Shown: positions 26,012 through 35,479, numbered from the stretch's first letter. The stretch is 64,000 nt of DNA from Ancylobacter sp. Lp-2 (GCF_020523795.1 NZ_JAJALI010000003.1:1-64000); one strand, 5' to 3'. Translations and numbers: made by a program. The notes: generated from the letters alone by a model not told the origin.

Positions 26012-27748
26012 ATGTCAGACGTTCTCGCTCCCGATTCAACTATTGCGCGAAATGCGCGGGTTGTCGGGGAGACTTCGAGTGCCGTCGGGGGAACCAATTC
26101 GGGCAAATACGACGCTATTTCCGTACCGGATCTTCACAACCTTCTGACCTCCGAAAATGAAGTCGCTCTTCTGGATGTACGCGAAGAAGGAGTACATTCC
26201 ACGGAAGGGCACATCTTCCTTTCGGCTTCCGCGCCGCTCAGCCGGCTGGAGGTGCGCATCGGCATTCTGGTGCCGCGCCGCGCGACGCCGGTAGTGGTGT
26301 TCGACGCCGGCGACGGCGCTCTCGCGGCCCGCGCGGCGATCCGGCTGCGCGAACTCGGCTACGCCGATGTTCGCCGGCTCGAAGGCGGCCTCGCCGCCTG
26401 GGGTCGGGCCGGGCACGAGGTGTTCACCGACATCAGCTCGGTCAGCAAGAGCTTCGGCGAATTCGTCGAACGCGAATACGGCACGCCGCACATCTCCGTC
26501 GCCGAGCTGAAGGCGAAGCTCGATGCCGGCGAGGATCTCGTGGTGCTCGACAGCCGGACATTGTCGGAGTTCGAGGAGAAGAGCATTCCCGGCGCCTTCG
26601 CCGCGCCGGGCGCCGAGTTGGTGCAGCGCGCCTTCCAGTTCGCCGACCAGCCGGAAAAGCTCATCGTGGTGAACTGCGCCGCGCGCACCCGCAGCATCAT
26701 CGGCGCGCAGGCGCTGATCAATGCCGGCGTGCCCAATCGCGTCGTCTCGCTCGCCAACGGTACCATGGCCTGGCTGCTGGAGGGCCATCAGCTCGCGCAT
26801 GGCGAACGGCGCGAACTGCCGACCCCGGGACCGCGCGATCTCGAGCGGGCGCAGCAATCCGTCACCACGCTGACCGAACGCTTCGGCGTGCGGCGCATCG
26901 ATGGGGAAACCTATCGGCGGTTCGTCGCCGAAGCCGGCGAGCGCAGCCTCTATCGCCTCGATGTCCGGCGGCAGGAGGAATATGAGGCCGGCCATCTTCC
27001 CGGCTCGTACTCGACGCCGGGCGGGCAGCTCGTGCAGGGGCTGGACCGCTGGGTCGCGACGCGCAACGCCCGCCTGGTGCTGATCGACGGTCCCGACGCA
27101 ATCCGCGCCACCATCACCGCCTCCTGGCTGATCCAGATCGGCTGGGGCGAGGTCTATGTCTATGCCGACGGCCTCGACGGCGCGTTGGAGACCGGACCGG
27201 AACCCGTATCCGTGCTGGGAACGGTGCCGGACGTCGCGACCATCGACGTCGCCGCGCTGTCGGCGCTGCTGGAGCGCGACGCGGCGACGGTGATCGACCT
27301 CGACACCAGCCGAGCCTATCGCTTCGGGCACATCCCCGGCGCCTTTTTCGCCATCCGCGCCCGCTTCGCCGACAGCTTGAAAAAGCTGGGCGGATCCGGA
27401 CCCGTCGTCATCGCCGGACCGGATCGTGCGCTGGCCGCGCTGGCGGCGGCGGAAGCGGCGGCCATCATCGGCCGCCCCGTCAAGGTGCTGACGGGTGGCA
27501 CCGCCGCGTGGAAGGCCGCAGGTCTTCCGCTCGAAGCCGGCGCCGCGCGGGCGCTCGACGCCATCAACGAAGACATCCGCCTCAACGCCTATCAGGCCGA
27601 CACCGAGGATCGGCACGCGCTGTTCCGGGAGCACCTCGCCTGGGAAGTGCAACTCGCCGACCAGGTCGAGCGCGACGACACCACGCCCTTCCGGCGCTTT
27701 CCGCTTGCCGGCGCGCGCTTGGCGGCCACGGATGGAGGGGCGCGGTGA
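26012..27748 (+). CDS. Four-domain rhodanese-like protein with a single active-site cysteine
   Basis: A 578-residue cytoplasmic protein built of four rhodanese domains (about residues 33-140, 158-270, 295-395 and 410-510) and a C-terminal tail. Each domain has the rhodanese D-x-R/S start (ALLDVREEG, VVLDSRTLSEF, YRLDVRRQEEY, VIDLDTSRAY). Only domain 2 has the catalytic loop cysteine, C222 in VVNCAARTRS. The matching positions in domains 1, 3 and 4 are Asp or Gly. Rhodaneses move sulfane sulfur between carriers. At the head of an organosulfur transport operon it probably handles sulfur released by oxygenases (inference). It overlaps the permease gene by 4 bases (GTGA). Confidence 0.9.
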   Translation: MSDVLAPDSTIARNARVVGETSSAVGGTNSGKYDAISVPDLHNLLTSENEVALLDVREEGVHSTEGHIFLSASAPLSRLEVRIGILVPRRATPVVVFDAGDGALAARAAIRLRELGYADVRRLEGGLAAWGRAGHEVFTDISSVSKSFGEFVEREYGTPHISVAELKAKLDAGEDLVVLDSRTLSEFEEKSIPGAFAAPGAELVQRAFQFADQPEKLIVVNCAARTRSIIGAQALINAGVPNRVVSLANGTMAWLLEGHQLAHGERRELPTPGPRDLERAQQSVTTLTERFGVRRIDGETYRRFVAEAGERSLYRLDVRRQEEYEAGHLPGSYSTPGGQLVQGLDRWVATRNARLVLIDGPDAIRATITASWLIQIGWGEVYVYADGLDGALETGPEPVSVLGTVPDVATIDVAALSALLERDAATVIDLDTSRAYRFGHIPGAFFAIRARFADSLKKLGGSGPVVIAGPDRALAALAAAEAAAIIGRPVKVLTGGTAAWKAAGLPLEAGAARALDAINEDIRLNAYQADTEDRHALFREHLAWEVQLADQVERDDTTPFRRFPLAGARLAATDGGAR

Positions 27749-28650
27749 CGGACGCCCTCGCAACGCTCGCGGAAGGCACCGGCGTCGCCCGGTCGCGGGC
27801 CCCTGCCGGCGGCCGCGTTTCGCGTTCGCCGCAGCTTCAGGATCTGAGCCCCGGCGAAGCGAGGAGCACACGCTGGCGGCAGGCCTCGCCCTGGCAACGG
27901 CGCGCCACCCGGCTGCTGGTCCCGGTTCTCATTCTCGCGGCCTGGCAGTTCGTGTCGGAAGCCGGCCTCGTCTCGACCTATGTATTGCCGCCGCCGACCG
28001 CGATCCTCGCGGCGTTTCATGAGCTGATCGTCACCGGCGAATTGCAGAGCGCCATCGTCACCTCCAGTGCCCGCGCCCTGTCCGGTCTGGTGATCGGCGG
28101 CTCGCTCGGGCTCGCCCTCGGCCTGTTCGCCGGCCTGTGGAAGCTTGGCGACGACGTGTTCGACGGGCCGATGCAGATGCTGCGCATGGTGCCGTCCATC
28201 GCGCTCATCCCGCTGTTCATCGTGTGGTTCGGCATCAACGAGACGGCGAAGATCGCGCTGATCATCACCGCCACCGCCTTCCCGATCTATCTGAACACCT
28301 ATGCCGGCGTGCGCGGCATCGACAACAAGCTGATCGAGGCCGGCATCATCTTCGGGCTGGACCACAAGAAGCTGGCCCGGCGCATCATCCTGCCGACCGC
28401 GCTGCCTTCGATCCTCGTCGGGCTGCGCTATTCGGCCGGCTCGTCGCTGCTGGCGCTGGTCGCCGCCGAGCAGATCAACGCCCGCTCCGGCATCGGCTAC
28501 ATCCTGACCATCGCCAACCAGAACCAGCGCGTCGACATCATCATCGCCGGCATCATCGTCTACGCCCTGCTCGGGCTGGCGCTGGCCGCGTTCATGACCT
28601 TCGTCGAGCGCCTGTTCCTGCCCTGGAGGACCGACATTGTCCTCGGCTAG
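27745..28650 (+). CDS. ssuC: SsuC-like ABC permease (system 1)
   Basis: A 301-residue inner-membrane permease of the taurine/sulfonate/nitrate class. Six membrane segments begin near residue 55; before that is an unusually long hydrophilic N-terminus of about 50 residues. Class motifs are LPPPTAILAAFHELI, MVPSIALIPLFIVWFGINE and the coupling loop EAGIIFGLDHKKLARRIILP. The GTG at 27745 overlaps the rhodanese stop and suits translational coupling. Its ATPase and two binding proteins follow directly. Confidence 0.9.
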   Translation: MTDALATLAEGTGVARSRAPAGGRVSRSPQLQDLSPGEARSTRWRQASPWQRRATRLLVPVLILAAWQFVSEAGLVSTYVLPPPTAILAAFHELIVTGELQSAIVTSSARALSGLVIGGSLGLALGLFAGLWKLGDDVFDGPMQMLRMVPSIALIPLFIVWFGINETAKIALIITATAFPIYLNTYAGVRGIDNKLIEAGIIFGLDHKKLARRIILPTALPSILVGLRYSAGSSLLALVAAEQINARSGIGYILTIANQNQRVDIIIAGIIVYALLGLALAAFMTFVERLFLPWRTDIVLG

Positions 28651-29410
28651 CCCTGCCCTTCACCCGCTCGACCCGCAGTCGGCGAGCGCCCCCACCGACA
28701 CGGCCGTCCATCTGCGCGACGTGCGCCGGGTCTTCTCCGGCCGCGAGGTGCTCGGCGGCATCGACCTGTCGATCCCGCCGGGGGAATTCGTCGCGCTGCT
28801 CGGCCATTCCGGCACCGGCAAGACCACGATCCTGCGCATCCTCTCGGGCCTCGACCGCGCGGATGCCGGCACGGTGCAGGTGCCCACGGCGCGCTCCGTG
28901 GTGTTCCAGGAGCCCCGGCTCGTCCCCGCCAAGCGGGTCTGGCAGAACGTGGTCATCGGCCACGACCAGAACCGCGCGGCACGCGAGACCGCCATCGCCG
29001 CCCTGCGCGAGGTCGGACTCGGCCAGCATGTCGATGCCTGGCCCAAGACGCTGTCGGGCGGCGAAGCCCAGCGCGTGGCGCTCGCCCGCGCGCTGGCGGT
29101 GGAACCGGACCTGCTCCTTCTGGACGAGCCCTTCGCCTCGCTCGACGCGCTGACCCGCATGCGCATGCATGATCTCGTCGCCCAGCTCTGGGAGCGTCAC
29201 CACCCGGCGGTGGTGCTGGTCACCCACGACGTGGACGAGGCCATCGCGCTCGCCGACCGCATCATCGTGCTGAATGCCGGACGCATCACGCTCGATGTCC
29301 GCGTGAACCTGTCCAAGCCCCGGCTGCGCACCGATGCCCGCTTCGGCACGTTGCGTCAGCGGCTGCTCGACGAATTGGGCGTCATCTCGCAGCCCGCGCG
29401 GCACGAGTGA
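28637..29410 (+). CDS. ssuB: SsuB-like ABC ATP-binding protein (system 1)
   Basis: A 257-residue ATPase. Walker A GHSGTGKTT, Q-loop FQEPRLVPAKRVWQNVV, signature [15 protein letters not shown], Walker B LLLLDEPFASLD and H-loop VTHDVDEA are all present. VFQEPRLxP is typical of SsuB/TauB/NrtD ATPases. The likely start is TTG 28637, inside the end of ssuC, with GGAGGA seven bases upstream; no in-frame ATG is better placed. It energises the permease just upstream. Confidence 0.9.
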   Translation: MSSASPALHPLDPQSASAPTDTAVHLRDVRRVFSGREVLGGIDLSIPPGEFVALLGHSGTGKTTILRILSGLDRADAGTVQVPTARSVVFQEPRLVPAKRVWQNVVIGHDQNRAARETAIAALREVGLGQHVDAWPKTLSGGEAQRVALARALAVEPDLLLLDEPFASLDALTRMRMHDLVAQLWERHHPAVVLVTHDVDEAIALADRIIVLNAGRITLDVRVNLSKPRLRTDARFGTLRQRLLDELGVISQPARHE

Positions 29411-29461
29411 CCCGCGGCCCGCAACGGACCGCCCGCCCGGATATTTCCAAGGAACCTTCCC

Positions 29462-30496
29462 ATGACCATCACCCGCCGCAACCTGCTGGCGACAGGCCTC
29501 TCCCTTCCTCTCGCCAGCGCGCTCCTCGCCATGCCCGGTGTCGCGGCCGCGCAGGACGCCAAGCCGAAGTCCAAGCTGATCGTCGGCACCCAGGACGCCG
29601 GCTTTCCGCACATCGCCGAAGCGTCCGGCGCCTACAGGGACGCTCCTTACGAGGTGGAATGGGCGGTGCTGCCGGGACCGGCAGCGCAGTTCCCCGCGCT
29701 CTATTCCAAGTCAGTCGACATCGGCTGGCTCGGCGACACCTCGCTCATCCTCGAGCAGGCCAAGAGCACCACGCCCTGGACACCTGACACCGCCCCGCTG
29801 CGCATCGTCGCCGGCTGGCGCAACTTCGATCCGCAATTCCGCCAGCTCGTCACCGTGGTGCGCAACAGCGCCGATGTGAAGTCGCTGGCCGATCTGCGCG
29901 GCAAGAAGTGGGCGTTCAACTATGGCGGCATCAACCACCTGCAATATGTGCTGTCGCTGGTGAAGGCCGGCCTTCAGGAGAGCGACATCGAGCCCGTTCA
30001 GCTCGGCGACGGCTTCCAGGCGGCGGCCGCCTTCAATGCCGGGCGCACCGACGTCTATTCCGGCGACTTCGTGCGGGTGAAGGACCTGGTCGACAAGGGC
30101 GAGGCGCGCATCCTGCTCAATGGCGACGATCTCGGCATCCCCGGCCTGACCGTCTACGCCACCCGCCAGGACGTTCTGCAGGATCCCGAGCGCAAGAAGC
30201 AGCTGGCCGATTTCCTCGAGCGCGGCCGCAAGCTCTGGGCCTGGTACGACGCCAATCTTCCCGTCGTAGCCAAGATCTACGTCGACAAGGTCAAGTACAC
30301 GCCCGAGAAGGCGGAGGCGCAGGCCGGCCGCAACAAGAGCCAGTTCGTGCCGATCGACGCCAAGCTGCTCAAGGAGGAGCAGAACATCGCCGATGTGCTG
30401 TTCGAACGCGGCTTCATCAAGAACAAGGTCGACGTGAACGCCGGTTTCTCCGGCGACTACAACGTCTTCACCATCGGCGGCGCGGCGGCGCAGTAG
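29462..30496 (+). CDS. Sulfonate-type ABC substrate-binding protein, copy 1 (system 1)
   Basis: A 344-residue periplasmic binding protein. A signal with twin arginine (ITRRNLLATG) ends near residue 31 (GVAAAQ). The mature part has WAVLPGPAAQFPALYSKSVD and LADLRGKKWAFNYGGINHL, then GDGFQAAAAFNAGRTDVYSG, the lobe-2 pattern of SsuA/aliphatic sulfonate binding proteins. The next gene encodes a clear full-length paralogue, so the permease has two receptors. The ligand is probably a sulfonate or sulfate ester. Confidence 0.88.
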   Translation: MTITRRNLLATGLSLPLASALLAMPGVAAAQDAKPKSKLIVGTQDAGFPHIAEASGAYRDAPYEVEWAVLPGPAAQFPALYSKSVDIGWLGDTSLILEQAKSTTPWTPDTAPLRIVAGWRNFDPQFRQLVTVVRNSADVKSLADLRGKKWAFNYGGINHLQYVLSLVKAGLQESDIEPVQLGDGFQAAAAFNAGRTDVYSGDFVRVKDLVDKGEARILLNGDDLGIPGLTVYATRQDVLQDPERKKQLADFLERGRKLWAWYDANLPVVAKIYVDKVKYTPEKAEAQAGRNKSQFVPIDAKLLKEEQNIADVLFERGFIKNKVDVNAGFSGDYNVFTIGGAAAQ

Positions 30497-30535
30497 CGCT
30501 GCCTTTGCCTGCCCTTTTGCCTCTGGAGTTCCAAC

Positions 30536-31564
30536 ATGTCCCTCACGCGTCGTCGCGCGTTTCACCGGCTGGGCCGGTTCGTTCTGGGTGGCGCGCTGGC
30601 GCTGGCGGTTGCCGGCACGGCCACCGCGCAGACGCCTCGCCCCCGGCTGGTGGTCGGCACCCAGGATCCCGGCTTTCCCGCGATCGTCGAAGCGTCGGGC
30701 ACCCTCAAGGATGCGCCCTTCGACCTGGAATGGGCGGTGCTGGTCGGCCCCACCCCCGAACTCGCGGCGCTGCATGCCGGCTCGCTGGATGTCGCCTGGC
30801 TGGGTGATACCTCGCTGATCCTCGAACAGGCGCGCAGCCCCAAGGAGTGGACGGCCGAGACCGCGCCGTTCCGCATCGTCGCGGCGTGGCGCAACACCGA
30901 CCCGGCCTATCGCAAGACGTCCGACGTCACGGCGGTGCGCAACAGCGCCAACATCAACAGCCTTGCCGATCTGCGCGGCAAGAGCTGGGCCTTCAATGTC
31001 GGCGGCGTCAACCACCTCGTCTACGCGCTCTCCGTGCTGAAGGCCGGCTTGACCGAAAAGGACGTCGAGCCGGTCATCCTCGGCGACGGCCATCAGGCCG
31101 CCGCCGCCTTCAATTCCGGGCAGGTCGACGTCTATTCCGGCGACTATGTCCGGGTGAAGGAATCGCTCGACAAGGGCGAAGCCCATGTCCTGCTCGACAG
31201 CGACGAGTTGAACATTCCCGGCCTCACCGTGTTCGCCACCCGTGGCGACGTGCTGGCCAACCCCGCCAAGAGCGCCGCGCTCGGCGATTTCCTCTCGCGC
31301 ATCCGCGACACCTGGGGCTGGTATCGCCAGAACCTGCCGGTGGTGGAGACTATCTACGCCGAGAAGGTGAAGTTCACGCCCGAGAAGGCCAAGGCGCAGG
31401 CCGGCCGCAACCAGGGCGAATTCCAGCCGCTCGACGCCAAACTGCTGGGTCGTCAGCAGGAAATCGCCGACATTCTCTTCGCCAACGGCATCATCAAGAA
31501 GAAGATCGACGCCGCCGCGGGCTACACCGACCAGTTCGCCCGGCAGACCGCCCCGCGCGACTGA
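30536..31564 (+). CDS. Sulfonate-type ABC substrate-binding protein, copy 2 (system 1)
   Basis: A 342-residue paralogue of the preceding gene along its whole length. Shared blocks include LVVGTQDPGFPAIVEASG, LADLRGKSWAFNVGGVNHLV, GDGHQAAAAFNSGQVDVYSG and TPEKAKAQAGRNQGEFQPLD. The signal (residues 1-31) contains RRRAFHRLG rather than the twin-arginine RRNLL of copy 1. Divergence is spread evenly, which suggests an old tandem duplication with altered ligand range (inference). It is 39 bases from copy 1 and 45 from the flavoprotein gene. Confidence 0.88.
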   Translation: MSLTRRRAFHRLGRFVLGGALALAVAGTATAQTPRPRLVVGTQDPGFPAIVEASGTLKDAPFDLEWAVLVGPTPELAALHAGSLDVAWLGDTSLILEQARSPKEWTAETAPFRIVAAWRNTDPAYRKTSDVTAVRNSANINSLADLRGKSWAFNVGGVNHLVYALSVLKAGLTEKDVEPVILGDGHQAAAAFNSGQVDVYSGDYVRVKESLDKGEAHVLLDSDELNIPGLTVFATRGDVLANPAKSAALGDFLSRIRDTWGWYRQNLPVVETIYAEKVKFTPEKAKAQAGRNQGEFQPLDAKLLGRQQEIADILFANGIIKKKIDAAAGYTDQFARQTAPRD

Positions 31565-31609
31565 TCCGTCACGCCTCTCGCACAGGGCCCTGCCCGCTTC
31601 AGCCAGAAA

Positions 31610-32878
31610 GTGTCCAAAATGCTCGATAAACCGGTTGCCGCGCAGCGGCGGGGCGAGGCCGCGGAAGAGCCTGCCGTCCACCTTATCCGCAGCGACGACG
31701 AGGCGCTGGCGATCGCCGCCGCGCTGGCGACCGATTTCGCGCAGGACGCCGGCAAGCGCGACCGCGAACGCATTCTGCCGTGGGAGGAACTCAAGCGTCT
31801 GTCGGCGTCCGGTCTGCTCGGCATCACCGTTCCCAAGGCCCATGGCGGCGCCGGCGCCTCCTATGTCACGCTCGGGCGCGTCGTCGCGCTGATCGCGGCA
31901 GCGGATCCCTCGATCGCGCAGATCCCGCAAAGCCACTTCTCGGCCGTCGACAAGCTGCGTGTCCTGGCGGAAGAGGACCTCAGGTCGTTCATTCTTGGCG
32001 AGTTCCTGCAGGGTCGCCTGTTCGGCAACGCGACCGCCGAGCCCGGCGGCAAGACAAGCAAGGAGCACAAGACGCGGTTTACCCGCCTCGGCGACCATTT
32101 CCGCATCGACGGCACCAAGGTCTATGCCACCGGTGCGCTGTTCGCCCGCTGGGTGTCGCTGACCGGCACCGACGAGGATGGCAACGACTGGAACGCCTAT
32201 GTGCCGCGCGAGACGCCGGGGCTCGAGGTGGTCGACGATTGGGACGGTTTCGGCCAGCGCATCACCGCCAGCGGCACGGTGAAGCTCGACGGCGTTCTGG
32301 TCGATGCCCGTTTCGTCTATCCGCGCAGCGCCCGCGACGAGCGTATCCATACGGCGAGTGCCGTGGCGCAGTTCATTCATGTCGCCATCGATCTCGGCAT
32401 CGCGAAGGCCGCGCTCGACGACACGATCCGCTTCGTCTCGACGCTCGCTCATCCCGCCCGTGGCAGCGGCATCGCCCGTGCGGCCGACGACCCCATCGCC
32501 GTGCGCGACATCGGCGAGGTGACGGTTCAATATCATGCGGCCGAAGCGCTTCAGGACCGTGCCGGCCGCCTGATCGACGAGGCCATCGTCTCCGGCAGCG
32601 AAGCGGATGCCGCAAAGTCCCTGGTGGCGGTGGCGGAGGCGAAGATCCTCACCACCGCCGTCGCGCTCACCGCCAGCAGCAAGCTGTTCGAGCTCGCCGG
32701 CACCCAGGCGACCCACGCCCGTCACAATCTCGACCGCCACTGGCGCAACGCCCGCACCCACACGCTGCATGACGGCATCCGCTGGAAATACCACGCGGTC
32801 GGCAATTTCTACCTGAACGGCCAGCTGGCCGACCCCTGGACGATGGGCCACCCCTATCGCCCCGCGCCGGCGGAGTGA
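31610..32878 (+). CDS. SfnB-family acyl-CoA-dehydrogenase-fold flavin monooxygenase
   Basis: A 422-residue protein with the acyl-CoA dehydrogenase fold (N-terminal helical, central beta, C-terminal helical domains). Family features are GLLGITVPKAHGGAGASYVT near residue 70, AQIPQSHFSAVDKLRVL, FGNATAEPGG, and LDRHWRNARTHTLHDGIRWK near the C-terminus, as in SfnB, DszC and related sulfur-acquisition oxidoreductases. These use reduced flavin for N- or S-oxygenation rather than acyl-CoA oxidation. It starts with GTG 31610; ATG 31619 is an alternative. A more distant relative lies at 40645. Confidence 0.88.
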   Translation: MSKMLDKPVAAQRRGEAAEEPAVHLIRSDDEALAIAAALATDFAQDAGKRDRERILPWEELKRLSASGLLGITVPKAHGGAGASYVTLGRVVALIAAADPSIAQIPQSHFSAVDKLRVLAEEDLRSFILGEFLQGRLFGNATAEPGGKTSKEHKTRFTRLGDHFRIDGTKVYATGALFARWVSLTGTDEDGNDWNAYVPRETPGLEVVDDWDGFGQRITASGTVKLDGVLVDARFVYPRSARDERIHTASAVAQFIHVAIDLGIAKAALDDTIRFVSTLAHPARGSGIARAADDPIAVRDIGEVTVQYHAAEALQDRAGRLIDEAIVSGSEADAAKSLVAVAEAKILTTAVALTASSKLFELAGTQATHARHNLDRHWRNARTHTLHDGIRWKYHAVGNFYLNGQLADPWTMGHPYRPAPAE

Positions 32879-32885
32879 GGCCGCC

Positions 32886-34385
32886 GTGTCGATCGTCAAT
32901 CTGCAACCGCGCCGGCCGGACGCGCAGGAGAGCGGCCTTGGTCTCCTGGAAGACCGCATCCGCGAAGAACTGGCCTATATCAACTATCCGCCGAAGAACT
33001 GGGTGCCGGAGACCGTCCATCCTGTTCACGGCAAGGTCAGCGACGTCGTCATCGTCGGCGCCGGCATGTGCGGCCTCGCGGCCGCCTTCGCCATGCGCCA
33101 GATCGGCCTGCTGAATTTCCGCATGCTCGACGGCAAGGCGCGCGGCACGGAAGGCCCGTGGATCGACTATGCGCGCATGGAGACGCTGCGCTCGGAGAAG
33201 ACTCTGATCGGCCCCTCGCTGCGCATGGCGAGCCTGACCTTCCGCGCCTGGTACACCGCCCAGCACGGTGTCGCCGGCTGGGAGGCCCTCGGGCGCATCC
33301 CGCGCCCTCTATGGATGGACTACCTGACCTGGTACCGCACTGTGCTCGACCTGCCGGTCGAAAACGGCGTGCGGCTGACGCGCATCGAGCCGTTCGAGGG
33401 CGTGCTGAAGCTCCATGTGGAAGGCGCGGCGCAGCCCTTCATCCTCACGCGCAAGCTGGTGCTGGCGACCGGCCGCAACGGGCTCGGCGGCGTGCGAACC
33501 CCGGATGTGGTGGCGGGGCTGCCGCGGCATCTATGGGCGCATTCGGTGGACCCCGTCGATTTCACCCGGCTGGCCGGAAAGCGCGTCGTCGTGGTCGGCG
33601 CCAGCGCCTCGGCCATGGACAATGCCGCCACCGCGCTGGAGAACGGCGCTTCAGAGGCTCGCATCCTAGCCCGCCGCCCGAAGATGCTGGGCATCAACAA
33701 GATGCGGGCGGTGGGCGTCGATGGCTTCACCTATGGCTATCCGGCGCTGTCGCCGGAATGGCAGTGGAAGATCAAGCGCTATACCGAATCCTACCGGTCG
33801 CCGGCCCCGCGCCCTTCTGTGCTGCGCGTCAGCCGGCATCCGAACGCCTATTTCCACTTCAGCTTCCATATCGAGCGGATCGAGGATCACGGCGACACCG
33901 CCGTCGTCGTGGCGAAGGACGGCCGGCGCATCGCCGCCGACCTCGTCATCACGGCGACCGGCTTCGACGTCGACGTCACCCGGCAGGCGGAGATCGCCGA
34001 CTTTGCCGAGCACATCGCGCTCTGGCGCGACCGGCTGCCGCCGGCGATCGGGGATGAGGACGAGGAGCTCGAGCGCTACCCCTTCCTTGGCCCTTCGTTC
34101 GAGTTTCTGGAGAAGACCCCGGGCGCGGCCCCCTTCCTGAAGGACATCCACTGCTTCAATCACGGGGCGACCATGAGCCTGGGCCGCGTGAGCAGCGACA
34201 TTCCGCAGGTGAGCGACGGCGCGATCTGGCTCGCCCACCAGCTCGCCTCGACGCTCTTCGTCAGCGACGTCGAACGGCACTGGCAGGCCATCCTCGCCTA
34301 TGAGGACAAGGAACTCTACGGTGACGAATATCGCGACGCCGACGCGGCGGACGACCTCCAAGGATCCATCGGAGCTTCAACGTGA
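32886..34385 (+). CDS. FAD-dependent monooxygenase / pyridine nucleotide-disulfide type oxidoreductase
   Basis: A 499-residue flavoprotein. The FAD-binding Rossmann motif VVIVGAGMCGLAAAF is near residue 55, and a second nucleotide site, VVVVGASASAMDNAATAL, near residue 237 should bind NADPH. VITATGF near residue 355 is the ATG motif of flavin-containing monooxygenases. This is the class B layout, able to oxygenate S or N atoms or insert oxygen next to a ketone without a separate reductase. GTG 32886 is the start, 7 bases after the SfnB-like gene. It overlaps the aldo/keto reductase gene by 4 bases, so the three enzymes are tightly coupled. Confidence 0.85.
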   Translation: MSIVNLQPRRPDAQESGLGLLEDRIREELAYINYPPKNWVPETVHPVHGKVSDVVIVGAGMCGLAAAFAMRQIGLLNFRMLDGKARGTEGPWIDYARMETLRSEKTLIGPSLRMASLTFRAWYTAQHGVAGWEALGRIPRPLWMDYLTWYRTVLDLPVENGVRLTRIEPFEGVLKLHVEGAAQPFILTRKLVLATGRNGLGGVRTPDVVAGLPRHLWAHSVDPVDFTRLAGKRVVVVGASASAMDNAATALENGASEARILARRPKMLGINKMRAVGVDGFTYGYPALSPEWQWKIKRYTESYRSPAPRPSVLRVSRHPNAYFHFSFHIERIEDHGDTAVVVAKDGRRIAADLVITATGFDVDVTRQAEIADFAEHIALWRDRLPPAIGDEDEELERYPFLGPSFEFLEKTPGAAPFLKDIHCFNHGATMSLGRVSSDIPQVSDGAIWLAHQLASTLFVSDVERHWQAILAYEDKELYGDEYRDADAADDLQGSIGAST

Positions 34386-35377
34386 AGTACAATAATGTCG
34401 GCTCGAGCGGGCTCAAGGTTTCCGAACTCTGCCTGGGAACCATGACTTTCGGTCGCGAGACGGGAGCCGAGGAGGCGCGCGCCATTCTCGATGCGGCGCT
34501 GGCGGCCGGCGTCAATTTCATCGACACCGCCAACACCTACGCCAAGGGCGCCTCCGAAACGCTGATCGGGGACTTGCTGCGCGACCGGCGGCACGAGGTG
34601 GTGATCGCGACCAAGTTCGGCAATCCGGTCACCCCGGCCCCGAACAATGGCGGCACGTCCCGCGCGCATATCCTGCGGGCGGTCGAGGACAGCCTGTCGC
34701 GCCTGCGCACCGACTATCTCGACATCTACTACGTCCACCACATCGATCCCGATACGCCGCTCGAGGAGACGCTTCGCGCGCTGGACGATCTCGTGAGGCA
34801 GGGCAAGGTCCGGTATATCGGCTGCTCGAACTTCGAGGCGTGGCGGCTGCTGGAATCGATCTGGATCAGCGAGACGCGCAACCTCGCGCGCTTCGTCATC
34901 TACCAGCCCCAATACAATCTGCTGGTGCGCGACATCGAGGACGAGATCATTCCCGTCGCGGAACGCAAGCAGGTCGGCGTCGTGCCGTGGGGACCGCTGG
35001 CCGGCGGGCTGCTCACCGGCAAGTATCGCGGCATCGGCGAAACGCTTGCGGGCACGCGCTCGCAGGATGGGCAGGGCTTCAGCAACCGCATTCCCTTCCT
35101 GTCCCCCAACAGCGAGGCGACCCTTGGCACCCTGCTGGACGTGGCGGCGGAGCTCGACCGTTCCCCGGCGAGTGTCGCCATACGCTGGCTGCTGGAGCAG
35201 CCCGCCGTGCCGAGCGTGATCCTCGGCGCCCGCACGCTCGAGCAGTTCAGCACCAACCTGGCCGCCAGCGGCTGGCGTCTGCCGGCCGAGGCCCTGGCCC
35301 GGCTCGACGAGGTGTCGGCCCCGACTCCCCGCTATCCGAAGGATTCCGAGTTGTCGCGCAAGCACCGGCCCGCATGA
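34382..35377 (+). CDS. Aldo/keto reductase
   Basis: A 331-residue AKR with the full tetrad: D48 and Y53 (FIDTANTYAKG), K78 (VVIATKFG) and H119 (LDIYYVHHID). The C-terminal SVILGARTLEQFSTNL binds NADPH. It begins with GTG inside the end of the flavoprotein gene (GTGA overlap) and closes the eight-gene operon that starts with the rhodanese gene. Reduction of an aldehyde left after C-S cleavage is plausible (inference). Confidence 0.92.
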   Translation: MKYNNVGSSGLKVSELCLGTMTFGRETGAEEARAILDAALAAGVNFIDTANTYAKGASETLIGDLLRDRRHEVVIATKFGNPVTPAPNNGGTSRAHILRAVEDSLSRLRTDYLDIYYVHHIDPDTPLEETLRALDDLVRQGKVRYIGCSNFEAWRLLESIWISETRNLARFVIYQPQYNLLVRDIEDEIIPVAERKQVGVVPWGPLAGGLLTGKYRGIGETLAGTRSQDGQGFSNRIPFLSPNSEATLGTLLDVAAELDRSPASVAIRWLLEQPAVPSVILGARTLEQFSTNLAASGWRLPAEALARLDEVSAPTPRYPKDSELSRKHRPA

Positions 35378-35479
35378 GCTACCGCCCAGCATGAGGCCCG
35401 CCGCCGGTTCGGCCGGCGGCGACCATCGCATGAGAGCGCGACGATACGCGCGAAAAGCGCTCGCTTTATATCTCTACAA

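Noticed and set aside
29711..32959. A very long antisense open frame opposite the two binding proteins and the SfnB-like gene
   Set aside because: It exists only because high GC leaves few stops opposite well-used codons. Its translation is low-complexity and unlike any family, and the plus strand carries three clear genes.
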